From an uncultured Nocardioides sp. (GTDB lineage: Bacteria; Actinomycetota; Actinomycetes; Propionibacteriales; Nocardioidaceae), in assembly GCF_947489365.1 (NCBI RefSeq), contig NZ_CANLDB010000009.1, forward strand, positions 1-64,000: a stretch of DNA of 64,000 nt, written 5' to 3'. The notes beneath the pieces are model-generated. The model had not been told where the DNA came from. It did not search any database and worked only from the letters and a program-made list of their open reading frames with translations. The position numbers were made by a program, and so were the translations under genes. This document shows, one piece after another, positions 39,083-47,449 of the stretch (positions are counted from its first letter, which is position 1; each line of letters starts with the position of its first letter).

Positions 39083-40305
39083 GAGAAGTCCGCGGACGCC
39101 CGCCTCGCCGCCTCCAGGAACGCCCGGCGCGAGGCGAGGTCCGCCTCGATGCGCTCGACCCGACGGCCGTCCCCGGCCGCCCGGGCCTGCTCCTGGTCGG
39201 CCTCGAGGGCGGTGATGGCGGACTCGAGCTTGGAGACCATGTCCCCGGCCCGCGCGGACTTCTCGGGGTCCGACCGCGACCACTGCTGGTCCTCGGCGCC
39301 GCGGATCGCGGTCTCGACGGCGCGGAAGCGGCCCTCGAGCTCCTTCATCCGGTCCCGGGGCACCTTGCCGGCCTCGTCCCAGCGGTCCGCCAGGTCGCGC
39401 AGCGCCCGCTTGGCGGCGTCGAGGTCGGTGACGGGCACCAGCGCCTCGGCCTCGCGCAGGATGCCCTCCTTGACGACCGCGTTCGCGCCGAACTCCTCGT
39501 CCTGCGCGCGGTTCGCGGCGTCCCGGGCGCCGAAGAACTGGTCCTGGGCCCCGCGGAAGCGGCGCCACAGCGCCTCGTCGACGTCGCGCGGCGCCGGGCC
39601 GGCGGCCTTCCAGTCCCGCATCAGGTCGCGGTAGCGACCCGACGTCGGGCCCCAGTCGGTGGAGTCGGCGAGCGACTCCGCCTCGGCGGCCAGCCGCTCC
39701 TTGACGGCCCGGGAGCCCTCACGCTTGGAGTCCTGCTCCGCGAAGTGGGCCTTGCGCGCCTTCGTGTACGCCGTCCGCGCGCCCGAGAACCGCTTCCACA
39801 GCGCGTCGTCGGTCGGCCGGTCCAGCCGGGGTAGGGCCTTCCACTTCTCCAGCAGGTCGCGCAGCCGGTTGGCCCCGTGGCGCCAGTCGGTGCCGGCGGC
39901 GATCTGCTCCGCGGAGACGACGATCTCCTCCTTGCCGGCGCGGGCCTCCTCCTGCGCCTTCGCCTTCTCCGCCCGCTTGGCCTCCCGCTGGGTGGCGATG
40001 ACGGCGCCGAGGGCGTCGAGGCGCGCCAGCAGCCCGTCGAGGTCGCCGACGGCGTTCGCCCCCGCGACCTGGCCGCGCACCCGGGCGACGGCGGCCGCGG
40101 CTTCGTCCGGCCCGACCACCCCACCGGTGACCCGCTTCTCGGTCAGCTCGACCTCGAAGGCGAGTCCGTCGTAGCGCTCGGTGAAGAACGCAAGGGCCTC
40201 CTGGGGTGTGCCGGCCGGGTAGGAACCGACGGCGCGCTCGCCGTCCGCGGTCCTCACGAAGACGGTCCCGTCCTCGTCCACCCGACCCCACTCGTGGCTG
40301 GTCAC
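39079..40305 (-). CDS. DUF349-repeat protein (408 aa)
   Basis: Several DUF349 repeats are visible, each a charged helical pair with W/R at fixed places: RDLLEKWKALPRLDRPTDDA, RYRDLMRDWKAAGPAPRDVD, RDLADRWDEAGKVPRDRMKE, each followed by LWKRF- or GRFRA-like segments. The protein is almost wholly helical, soluble and charged. The family is widespread in actinobacteria near relA, and its function is not established. It is the first gene of the minus-strand operon. GTG 40305 has a TAGAGT box exactly 6 bases upstream, so the operon mRNA is probably leaderless. Confidence 0.85.
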   Translation of the reverse strand: MTSHEWGRVDEDGTVFVRTADGERAVGSYPAGTPQEALAFFTERYDGLAFEVELTEKRVTGGVVGPDEAAAAVARVRGQVAGANAVGDLDGLLARLDALGAVIATQREAKRAEKAKAQEEARAGKEEIVVSAEQIAAGTDWRHGANRLRDLLEKWKALPRLDRPTDDALWKRFSGARTAYTKARKAHFAEQDSKREGSRAVKERLAAEAESLADSTDWGPTSGRYRDLMRDWKAAGPAPRDVDEALWRRFRGAQDQFFGARDAANRAQDEEFGANAVVKEGILREAEALVPVTDLDAAKRALRDLADRWDEAGKVPRDRMKELEGRFRAVETAIRGAEDQQWSRSDPEKSARAGDMVSKLESAITALEADQEQARAAGDGRRVERIEADLASRRAFLEAARRASADFS

Positions 40306-40311
40306 GGGCTC

Positions 40312-40317
40312 ACTCTA
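40312..40317 (-). promoter_or_regulatory. Leaderless -10 box of the DUF349 operon
   Basis: TAGAGT (40317-40312, minus strand) ends 6 bases before GTG 40305. It is divergent from the MBL promoter 49 bases away. Confidence 0.55.
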
Positions 40318-40365
40318 CTGAGGTCGCGGCCGGTGGGCGTCGCCTCCGTCCGGCGGCCCGGTCGG

Positions 40366-40371
40366 TAGTGT
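40366..40371 (+). promoter_or_regulatory. Leaderless -10 box of the MBL hydrolase
   Basis: TAGTGT ends 7 bases before GTG 40379, which favours that GTG over the in-frame GTG at 40370. Confidence 0.55.
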
Positions 40372-40378
40372 GCGGCGG

Positions 40379-41101
40379 GTGCTGATCGCAGGCTTCCCCG
40401 CCGGACCCTGGGGCACCAATTGCTACGTCGTGGCCACCGCCGACCGCAGCGAGTGCGTGGTGGTGGACCCGGGCAAGGACGCCGCCGAGGGCGTCGCGCA
40501 GGTGGTGCGCGAGCGCGGCCTGAAGCCCGTCGCGGTGCTGGCCACCCACGGCCACCTCGACCACGTCTGGTGCGTGACCCCGGTCGCCGGCGCCTACGAC
40601 GCCACCGCCTGGATCCACGGCGAGGACCGCCACCTGCTCACCGACCCGCTCGCGGGGATGAGCGAGGACACCCGCCTGATGATGCCGCAGCTCCTGGGCG
40701 GCAAGGAGCACACCTGGGTGGAGCCGGACGACGTCCGGCTGCTCGACGACACCACCACGCTCGAGCTCGCGGGGATCACCTTCACCGTCGACCACACCCC
40801 CGGCCACACCCGCGGCTCGGTCACCTTCCGCACGCCCCACCCCGGGGACGGCGTCTCCGAGGTGCTGTTCGCCGGCGACCTGCTGTTCGCGGGCTCGATC
40901 GGGCGCACCGACCTGCCCGGCGGCGACCACGACACGATGCTGCGCACGCTGGCCGACAAGGTGCTGCCGCTGGACGACGAGGTCGTCGTGCTGCCCGGCC
41001 ACGGCGAGCAGACCTCGATCGGCCGCGAGCGCGCCACCAACCCCTACCTGCTCGACCTCCAGCGCGGGGACGACGCGGGACGAGTCACCCGAGGTCTGTG
41101 A
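40379..41101 (+). CDS. Metallo-beta-lactamase-fold hydrolase, glyoxalase II-like (240 aa)
   Basis: A binuclear-zinc hydrolase. The motif THGHLDHVW (HxHxDH) and further ligands in HTPGHTRGSVTF, FAGDLLFAGSIGRTD and VLPGHGEQTSIG are all present. The opening MLIAGFPAGPWGTNCYVVA is characteristic of the actinobacterial group found beside hisS (as mycobacterial Rv2581c). It may hydrolyse S-lactoylglutathione-like thioesters, or mycothiol analogues in this lineage; the substrate is not certain. hisS follows 4 bases after the stop. Confidence 0.88.
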   Translation: MLIAGFPAGPWGTNCYVVATADRSECVVVDPGKDAAEGVAQVVRERGLKPVAVLATHGHLDHVWCVTPVAGAYDATAWIHGEDRHLLTDPLAGMSEDTRLMMPQLLGGKEHTWVEPDDVRLLDDTTTLELAGITFTVDHTPGHTRGSVTFRTPHPGDGVSEVLFAGDLLFAGSIGRTDLPGGDHDTMLRTLADKVLPLDDEVVVLPGHGEQTSIGRERATNPYLLDLQRGDDAGRVTRGL

Positions 41102-41105
41102 GCCC

Positions 41106-42476
41106 ATGAGCAAGCCCACCCCGCTCAGCGGGTTCCCCGAGCTGCTGCCCGAGCAGCGGGCCGTCGAGCAGCAGGTGCTCGACACCCTGCGCGAGGTCTT
41201 CGAGCTGCACGGCTTCGGCGGCATCGAGACGCGTGCGGTCGAGCCCCTCGACGTCCTGCTGCGCAAGGGCGACACCGCCAAGGAGGTCTACCTCCTGCGG
41301 CGCCTGCACGAGACCGCGGAGGAGGGGCACGCCGGGTTCGGGCTGCACTTCGACCTCACGGTGCCGTTCGCCCGCTACGTGCTGGAGCACGCGGGGCACC
41401 TCGACTTCCCCTTCCGTCGCCACCAGATCCAGAAGGTGTGGCGGGGCGAGCGACCGCAGGACGGGCGCTTCCGGGAGTTCACCCAGGCCGACATCGACGT
41501 CGTCGGGCGCGACGTGCTGCCCGCCCACCACGACGTCGAGGTCACCCGGGTGATGGTGGACGCGCTGCGGCGCCTCGACTTCCTGCCCGGATTCACCCTC
41601 CAGGTCAACAACCGCAAGCTGGTCGTCGGCGCGTACGCCGCGCTCGGGATCACCGAGCCCGCCCTCGTCGACGAGGTGATGCGGCAGGTCGACAAGCTCG
41701 ACAAGCTGCCGGCCGACGCCGTGCGCGACGCCCTCGTCGGCGCCGGCCTCGACGGCCCCACCGCCGACACCGTCCTCGCGCTGGCCGCGATCGCGACGCC
41801 GGACACCTCCTTCACCGCCGAGGTGGCCCGCGTGCTCGGGGACGACGCCCGCGAGCGCAGCCCGCTGCTGGCCGAGGGGCTCGACGAGCTCGCCGCCCTG
41901 CTCGCCGGCGTCGCCGACCTGGTCGACGACCGCACCCGCGTGGTGGCGGACCTCTCGATCGCCCGCGGCCTCGACTACTACACGGGGACCGTGTTCGAGA
42001 CCCGCCTCGACGGCTTCGAGTCGCTGGGCTCCATCTGCTCCGGCGGCCGGTACGACGCGCTCGCCACCGACGGTCGCACCACCTACCCGGGCGTCGGCAT
42101 CTCGTTCGGCGTCAGCCGGGTCGTCGTCCCGCTGGTGACCCGCACCGGCCTGCGCACCGACCGGTCGGTGCCCAGCGCCGTCCTCGTCGCCCTCACCGAC
42201 GAGGCCTCGCGTCCCGCGAGCGACGCCGTCGCGGCGGCGCTGCGGGCCCGTGGCGTGCCCTGCGAGGTCGTCGCGTCCGCGCAGCGGTTCGGCAAGCAGA
42301 TCCGCTACGCCGAGCGCCGCGGCATCCCGTACGTCTGGTTCCCCGCGGACGCCGAGGGCGGCACGCACCAGGTCAAGGACATCCGTTCCGGCGACCAGCA
42401 GGACGCCGACCCCGCCACCTGGACCCCACCCACCGAGGACCTGCGCCCCCGCGTGCAGGCGAAGGAGCAGCAGTGA
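41106..42476 (+). CDS. hisS: Histidyl-tRNA synthetase (456 aa)
   Basis: A class II synthetase. Motif 2 lies in RRHQIQKVWRGERPQDGRFR, then EFTQADIDVVG. The HisA/HisB signatures are LVDDRT-VADLSIARGLDYYTG and GSICSGGRYDAL, and the C-terminal anticodon-binding domain starts near VPSAVLVALTDE. The opening PLSGFPELLPEQRAVEQQVL belongs to the longer, eukaryote-like HisRS clade used by many actinobacteria. The ATG is 4 bases after the MBL gene. It overlaps aspS by GTGA. Confidence 0.96.
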   Translation: MSKPTPLSGFPELLPEQRAVEQQVLDTLREVFELHGFGGIETRAVEPLDVLLRKGDTAKEVYLLRRLHETAEEGHAGFGLHFDLTVPFARYVLEHAGHLDFPFRRHQIQKVWRGERPQDGRFREFTQADIDVVGRDVLPAHHDVEVTRVMVDALRRLDFLPGFTLQVNNRKLVVGAYAALGITEPALVDEVMRQVDKLDKLPADAVRDALVGAGLDGPTADTVLALAAIATPDTSFTAEVARVLGDDARERSPLLAEGLDELAALLAGVADLVDDRTRVVADLSIARGLDYYTGTVFETRLDGFESLGSICSGGRYDALATDGRTTYPGVGISFGVSRVVVPLVTRTGLRTDRSVPSAVLVALTDEASRPASDAVAAALRARGVPCEVVASAQRFGKQIRYAERRGIPYVWFPADAEGGTHQVKDIRSGDQQDADPATWTPPTEDLRPRVQAKEQQ

Positions 42477-44296
42477 TCCGCACCCACGACGCCGGGAGCC
42501 TCCGCACCGAGCACGTCGGCCAGACCGTCACCCTCGCCGGCTGGGTCGCGCGACGCCGCGACCACGGCGGCGTGGCCTTCCTCGACCTGCGCGAGGCCTC
42601 CGGGGTGGTGCAGGTCGTCGTCCGCGACGAGGAGGTCGCCGGCGCGCTGCGCAGCGAGTACTGCGTGAAGGTGGTCGGCGAGGTCGTCGCCCGCAAGGAG
42701 GGCAACGAGAACCCGACCCTCGCCACCGGCGAGATCGAGGTCGTCGCCACCGACCTCGAGGTGCTGAGCGCCAGCGCGCCGCTGCCGTTCCCCGTCGACG
42801 ACGCGTCCGGGCACGCCGGGGGAGAGGTGGGCGAGGAGGCCCGGCTGCGGCACCGCTACCTCGACCTGCGCCGCGCCGGACCCGCTCACGCGCTGCGGCT
42901 GCGCAGCAAGGTCAACGCCGCCGCCCGCGGCGTCCTCGCCGCCCACGACTTCGTCGAGGTCGAGACCCCGACGCTGACCCGCTCCACCCCCGAGGGGGCC
43001 CGGGACTTCCTGGTGCCCGCCCGGCTGCGGCCCGGGTCCTGGTACGCGCTGCCCCAGAGCCCCCAGCTGTTCAAGCAGCTGCTGATGGTCGGCGGGCTCG
43101 AGCGGTACTACCAGATCGCCCGCTGCTACCGCGACGAGGACTTCCGCGCCGACCGCCAGCCCGAGTTCACCCAGCTCGACGTCGAGATGAGCTTCGTCGA
43201 CCAGGACGACGTCATCGCCCTGTCCGAGGAGATCCTCGTCGCGCTGTGGCGCCTGGTCGGCCACGACGTGCCGACCCCGCTGCCGCGGATGGCGTACGCC
43301 GAGGCGATGGCGCGCTTCGGCTCCGACAAGCCCGACCTGCGCATGGGCCAGGAGCTCGTCGACTGCACGGCGTTCTTCGCCGACACCCCGTTCCGCGTCT
43401 TCCAGGCGCCGTACGTCGGTGCCGTCGTCATGCCCGGCGGCGCCGACCAGCCCCGTCGCCAGCTCGACGCCTGGCAGGACTGGGCCAAGCAGCGCGGCGC
43501 CAAGGGCCTCGCCTACGTCCTGGTGCAGCCGGACGGCGAGCTCACCGGCCCGGTCAGCAAGAACATCAGCGAGGACGAGAAGGCCGGGCTGGCCGCCCAC
43601 GTCGGGGCACAGCCCGGCGACTGCGTCTTCTTCGCCGCCGGTCCGCCCAAGTCCTCCCGCGCCCTGCTGGGCGCCGCGCGGCTCGAGATCGGCCACCGCC
43701 TGGGCCTCATCGACATTGACGCGTGGAGCTTCGTCTGGGTCGTCGACGCCCCGCTGTTCGAGCCCGCCTCCGAGGCCCAGGCCGCGGGCGACGTGGCCGT
43801 CGGCTCGGGCGCCTGGACCGCCGTCCACCACGCCTTCACCAGCCCGCAGGACCTCGAGACCTTCGACGTCGACCCCGGCGAGGCGCCGGCGTGGGCCTAC
43901 GACATCGTCTGCAACGGCAACGAGATCGGCGGCGGGTCGATCCGTATCCACCGCGAGGACGTCCAGAAGCGGGTCTTCGCCGTCATGGGGCTCTCCGAGG
44001 AGGAGGCGACCGAGAAGTTCGGCTTCCTGCTCGACGCCTTCGCCTTCGGCGCGCCGCCCCACGGCGGCATCGCGTTCGGCTGGGACCGGATCGTGGCGCT
44101 GCTGGCCGGAGCGGACTCGATCCGCGAGGTCATCGCGTTCCCGAAGTCCGGCGGCGGCTACGACCCGCTGACCGCGGCGCCGGCGCCCATCAGCCCCGAG
44201 CAGCGGCGCGAGGCCGGCGTCGACGCGCAGCCGAAGGCGGCCCCTCGACCCGCCACCGACCCCGCCGCACCGACGGACGTCTCAGCAGGCTCATAG
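42473..44296 (+). CDS. aspS: Aspartyl-tRNA synthetase (607 aa)
   Basis: A class IIb synthetase of the bacterial type: N-terminal OB-fold (TVTLAGWVARRRDHGGVAFL), the catalytic motifs (EEARLRHRYLDLRR, RYYQIARCYRDEDFRADRQP, EFTQLDVEMSFV), the bacteria-specific GAD insertion (about 290-430) and motif 3 (GGIAFGWDRIVALL). GTG 42473 overlaps the hisS stop. Whether it also makes Asp-tRNA-Asn (non-discriminating) cannot be told by eye; many actinobacteria rely on that with GatCAB. The C-terminal 30 residues are a Pro/Ala-rich tail. Confidence 0.96.
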   Translation: MIRTHDAGSLRTEHVGQTVTLAGWVARRRDHGGVAFLDLREASGVVQVVVRDEEVAGALRSEYCVKVVGEVVARKEGNENPTLATGEIEVVATDLEVLSASAPLPFPVDDASGHAGGEVGEEARLRHRYLDLRRAGPAHALRLRSKVNAAARGVLAAHDFVEVETPTLTRSTPEGARDFLVPARLRPGSWYALPQSPQLFKQLLMVGGLERYYQIARCYRDEDFRADRQPEFTQLDVEMSFVDQDDVIALSEEILVALWRLVGHDVPTPLPRMAYAEAMARFGSDKPDLRMGQELVDCTAFFADTPFRVFQAPYVGAVVMPGGADQPRRQLDAWQDWAKQRGAKGLAYVLVQPDGELTGPVSKNISEDEKAGLAAHVGAQPGDCVFFAAGPPKSSRALLGAARLEIGHRLGLIDIDAWSFVWVVDAPLFEPASEAQAAGDVAVGSGAWTAVHHAFTSPQDLETFDVDPGEAPAWAYDIVCNGNEIGGGSIRIHREDVQKRVFAVMGLSEEEATEKFGFLLDAFAFGAPPHGGIAFGWDRIVALLAGADSIREVIAFPKSGGGYDPLTAAPAPISPEQRREAGVDAQPKAAPRPATDPAAPTDVSAGS

Positions 44297-44358
44297 CGAG
44301 TCACGACGCGAGACGCAATCGTTATTCCGCAGTGATCCACCGCCCGTTCACTCTGACC

Positions 44359-44364
44359 TAGGCT
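44359..44364 (+). promoter_or_regulatory. -10 box of the peptide ABC operon
   Basis: TAGGCT lies 54 bases before ATG 44419 in an AT-richer patch (GCAATCGTTATTCC lies about 40 bases upstream of it). No convincing -35 is visible. Confidence 0.4.
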
Positions 44365-44418
44365 CACCACGCGCTCCGCTCGGGGCGGAGTCATTCGGGT
44401 GACGGACACGAGGTGAGC

Positions 44419-45426
44419 ATGACCCTGCCGCAGGCGGAGGTGCAGACCGAGTCGACGGCGGCCCCCGGGGCGCCGAAGAAGGCACCCAAGGCCATCGCCG
44501 GCAAGTCGCCGACGCGGATCGCGTTCGACCGGCTCCGTCGCGACTGGCTCGCCATGGCGTCGCTGGTCGTGGTGCTCGGCTTCGCGGTGATCGCGGTCTT
44601 CGCGGGGCAGATCGCGAGCCTGCTGGGCGTCTCGCTCGAGACGCCGCTGGCCAGTGAGCGGATCAACCTGATCAGCCAGCTCCCGCTGGAGGGACCGCCC
44701 TTCGGCGGCTACGACCCGGAGCACCCCTTCGGCGTGGCGCCCCGTGTCGGCACCGACAACCTCGCCGTGTGGCTCTACGGCGCTCGCACCTCGATGATCA
44801 TCGCCTCGACCGCCGCGGTGCTCTCCACCGTGGTCGGCGTCATCGTCGGGCTGCTGGCCGGCTACCTCGGCGGTGTCGTCGACCGGGTGCTCATGTTCGT
44901 CACCGACCTGTTCCTGACGATCCCGTTCCTGCTCGCCGCCCTCGCGCTGGCGCCGATCCTGTCCGACCGGTTCGGCACGAACCCGGAGCGGCTCGGCGAG
45001 GTGCAGTTCTACTCGGTGATCGCCGTCCTGGTGATCTTCGGCTGGATGACGATGGCCCGCCTGATCCGCGGCGAGGTGCTGTCGCTGCGCGAGCGCGAGT
45101 TCATCCAGGCTGCGCGCGCCATCGGCGTCCCGACGCACCGGATCCTGCGCAAGGAGATCCTCCCCAACCTGGTCGCCCCCATCGTGGTGGCCTTCTCCCT
45201 GGCCCTGCCGGCGTACGTCGCCGCGGAGGCCGGGCTGTCGTACCTCGGCATCGGCGTCACCGACCGGCCCTCCTGGGGCCAGACCGTGGCCGGCGCGGTG
45301 ACCTGGTTCGACGTCTACCCCCAGTACCTCTGGCAGCCGGTGATCGGGATCGTCCTCCTGGTCATCGCCCTCAACCTCCTCGGCGACGCGATCCGCGACG
45401 CCCTGGACCCCAAGACCAGGCGCTGA
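44419..45426 (+). CDS. Oligopeptide/dipeptide ABC transporter permease, DppC-like (335 aa)
   Basis: An integral membrane subunit. The N-terminal OppC-type helix (DWLAMASLVVVLGFAVIAVF) is followed by a long external loop and the permease core with five helices. The EAA-type coupling loop is visible as EREFIQAARAIGVPTHRILR followed by KEILPNLVAP. ATG 44419 is preferred since CGAGGTG lies about 6 bases before it; GTG 44413 is the alternative. Gene order permease C, binding protein, permease B, ATPase D, ATPase F is a complete importer set. Confidence 0.88.
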   Translation: MTLPQAEVQTESTAAPGAPKKAPKAIAGKSPTRIAFDRLRRDWLAMASLVVVLGFAVIAVFAGQIASLLGVSLETPLASERINLISQLPLEGPPFGGYDPEHPFGVAPRVGTDNLAVWLYGARTSMIIASTAAVLSTVVGVIVGLLAGYLGGVVDRVLMFVTDLFLTIPFLLAALALAPILSDRFGTNPERLGEVQFYSVIAVLVIFGWMTMARLIRGEVLSLREREFIQAARAIGVPTHRILRKEILPNLVAPIVVAFSLALPAYVAAEAGLSYLGIGVTDRPSWGQTVAGAVTWFDVYPQYLWQPVIGIVLLVIALNLLGDAIRDALDPKTRR

Positions 45427-45450
45427 CGCCTGCACCACTTCGAGGCGTCA
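45424..45450 (+). terminator. Hairpin at the dppC stop codon
   Basis: TGACGCCT (45424-45431, including the stop TGA) pairs perfectly with AGGCGTCA (45443-45450) around an 11-base loop. It may protect or attenuate the transcript before the binding-protein gene. Confidence 0.45.
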
Positions 45451-45518
45451 ACCGCGCTCTCGGGAACGCGGAAGCGGCCACCACGCCGCGACCGACCATC
45501 ACGACAGGAAGGCTGGAC

Positions 45519-47294
45519 ATGAAGCGCAGCAAGTCCATGGCTGCGGTCGCAGGAGCGGCGGCGTTGTTCACGCTCGCGGCCTGCGGCGGCGGAGGCGGTG
45601 GAGGCGACCAGCCTCAGACCGGCGGCGAGTTCCAGGAGGGCGGTGCGGCGGGCGAGCTCAAGGACCCCGACGCGCAGGGCCCGGCGGACCCGATCGAGGG
45701 TGCGGAGGAGGGCGGCACGCTGAACGTGCTGCTCCCGCTGCCCGACGAGGGCCCGACCACGCTGGACCCGACGGCGGGTTGGTCGGTCACCGACAACTCG
45801 ATCCTGCAGAACCTCGTCTTCCGGTCGCTCACGACCTTCAAGTACGACTACGAGACCGACGAGATGGTGCTGGTCCCCGACCTCGCCACCGACCTCGGCA
45901 CGCCCAACGAGGACTTCACCGAGTGGACGTTCACGATCAAGGACGGCATCCGCTGGGAGAACGGTGACCCCGTCACCGCCGAGGACGTCGCCTTCGGCAT
46001 GAAGCGCTCCATGGCCGAGTCCGCCGACCTCCAGGGCCCCGGCACGAAGTACTCCAAGACCTACTTCGAGGGCGCCGAGGACTACGCCGGCCCCTACGTG
46101 GACGGCGAGGACTTCCCCGGCATCACCGTCGACGGCAGCGACATCACGATCCAGATGTCCCAGCCGTTCCCGGAGATGGACTACTGGGGCTCCTTCATGG
46201 CCATGGGCCCGGTCCCGTCCGGTCCCGAGGGCGAGGCGCCCGGCTACGGCAACGCGCCGCTGGCCACCGGCCCCTACAAGGTCGCCGAGTTCCGCTCCGG
46301 CGAGATCCTGCGCCTCGAGCGCAACGACGAGTGGGACCCCGAGACCGACGCCTCGCGCCACCAGTACCCGGACGAGTACGTCTTCGAGTTCGCCCAGGAC
46401 ACCACGTCCAGCGACCAGGTCATGCTGAACAACACCGAGCAGTCGCAGACCACGGTCCTGACCGCGCTGCAGGGCTCGTCGTACCAGCAGGCCACCGAGG
46501 CCCTCGGTGACCGCGTCGTGCCGGCCTCGCAGGCCTGCACCTCGTTCTGGAACCCGGACTACGAGAAGATCCCCGAGAAGGAGGTCCGCCAGGCGCTCGC
46601 CTTCGCGTACCCCTACGAGGACGCCGCTGCCGCGGCCGGTGAGATCCCCGGCCTGACCCGTACCTTCGGCGAGCCGATCCTGCCCCCGGGCATGGCCGGT
46701 CGCGAGGACTACGAGGCCATCGAGGGCGAGACCATCGAGACCGACCCGGAGCGCGCCCGGGAGCTGCTCGCCGAGGCCGGCTTCGAGCCCGGCGAGTACG
46801 AGATCCGCTTCTCCTTCACCAACTCCACCCCGGAGGGCCGTGCGGCCAAGGAGCAGATCGAGACCGCTCTCGAGGACGCGGGCTTCGCGACCCAGGCGTT
46901 CGGCTACGGCGGCTCGCCGTACGACGTCTGGACCGACCCGGACAACAACATCTACAAGGAGCTGAACGTCCGCGGCGTCGCCTGGTGCTCGGACTGGCCG
47001 TCGGCCTCGACGTTCATCCCGGCGCTGTTCGAGACCGGCCAGGAGTACAACACCGGCAACTTCTCCGAGCAGGCGGTCGACGACCGCATCGGTGAGATCT
47101 CCGGTCTCCCCGTGGAGGAGCAGCCCGCCGCGTGGGCCGACCTCGACCGCACCATCCGTCAGGACTACTTCCCGACCCTGACGCTCGGCTACCTCAACAA
47201 CCTGTTCGCCTACGGCGAGCGGGTGGGCAACTTCCAGAACGACGCCGCCCAGGGCTTCCCGAACTGGCGCGACATGTACGTCGTCCCGGAGTGA
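45519..47294 (+). CDS. Peptide ABC transporter substrate-binding lipoprotein (591 aa)
   Basis: A family 5 extracellular solute-binding protein. The signal MKRSKSMAAVAGAAALFTLA ends in a lipobox LAAC, followed by a Gly-rich linker. The fold signature is near GGTLNVLLPLPDEGPTTLDP and TSILQNLVFRSLTTF-like strands (here NSILQNLVFRSLTTFKYDYE), and the domain includes KDGIRWENGDPVTAEDVAFG and the C-terminal RTIRQDYFPTLTLGY. AGGAAGG lies 6 bases before the ATG. A strong hairpin after its stop suggests it is made in excess of the downstream permease and ATPases. The ligand is probably oligopeptides but is not shown. Confidence 0.9.
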   Translation: MKRSKSMAAVAGAAALFTLAACGGGGGGGDQPQTGGEFQEGGAAGELKDPDAQGPADPIEGAEEGGTLNVLLPLPDEGPTTLDPTAGWSVTDNSILQNLVFRSLTTFKYDYETDEMVLVPDLATDLGTPNEDFTEWTFTIKDGIRWENGDPVTAEDVAFGMKRSMAESADLQGPGTKYSKTYFEGAEDYAGPYVDGEDFPGITVDGSDITIQMSQPFPEMDYWGSFMAMGPVPSGPEGEAPGYGNAPLATGPYKVAEFRSGEILRLERNDEWDPETDASRHQYPDEYVFEFAQDTTSSDQVMLNNTEQSQTTVLTALQGSSYQQATEALGDRVVPASQACTSFWNPDYEKIPEKEVRQALAFAYPYEDAAAAAGEIPGLTRTFGEPILPPGMAGREDYEAIEGETIETDPERARELLAEAGFEPGEYEIRFSFTNSTPEGRAAKEQIETALEDAGFATQAFGYGGSPYDVWTDPDNNIYKELNVRGVAWCSDWPSASTFIPALFETGQEYNTGNFSEQAVDDRIGEISGLPVEEQPAAWADLDRTIRQDYFPTLTLGYLNNLFAYGERVGNFQNDAAQGFPNWRDMYVVPE

Positions 47295-47330
47295 CCCTGC
47301 TGAGCTAGCAGCACCACCCCGCACCAACCC

Positions 47331-47369
47331 CGTCGTGTCCCCCTCGGCCTGGCCGAGGGGGGCACGACG
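47331..47369 (+). terminator. Strong hairpin between the binding-protein and permease genes
   Basis: CGTCGTGTCCCCCTCGGCC (47331-47349) pairs with GGCCGAGGGGGGCACGACG (47351-47369), 19 bp with one T-G wobble and almost no loop. It lies inside the operon, so it is probably a partial terminator or mRNA stabiliser rather than the end of transcription. Confidence 0.65.
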
Positions 47370-47449
47370 ACCGTCGACCGGGCGGGCCACCGCGATCCTC
47401 GTGATCCTCCGTGTCCCGCCCGGTCGTACCGAGTCCCCCCAGGAGCGAC

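Noticed and set aside
44769..45518. Long N-terminal extension of the substrate-binding protein
   Set aside because: It is an out-of-frame reading of the DppC-like gene; ATG 45519 has a ribosome binding site and begins a lipoprotein signal.
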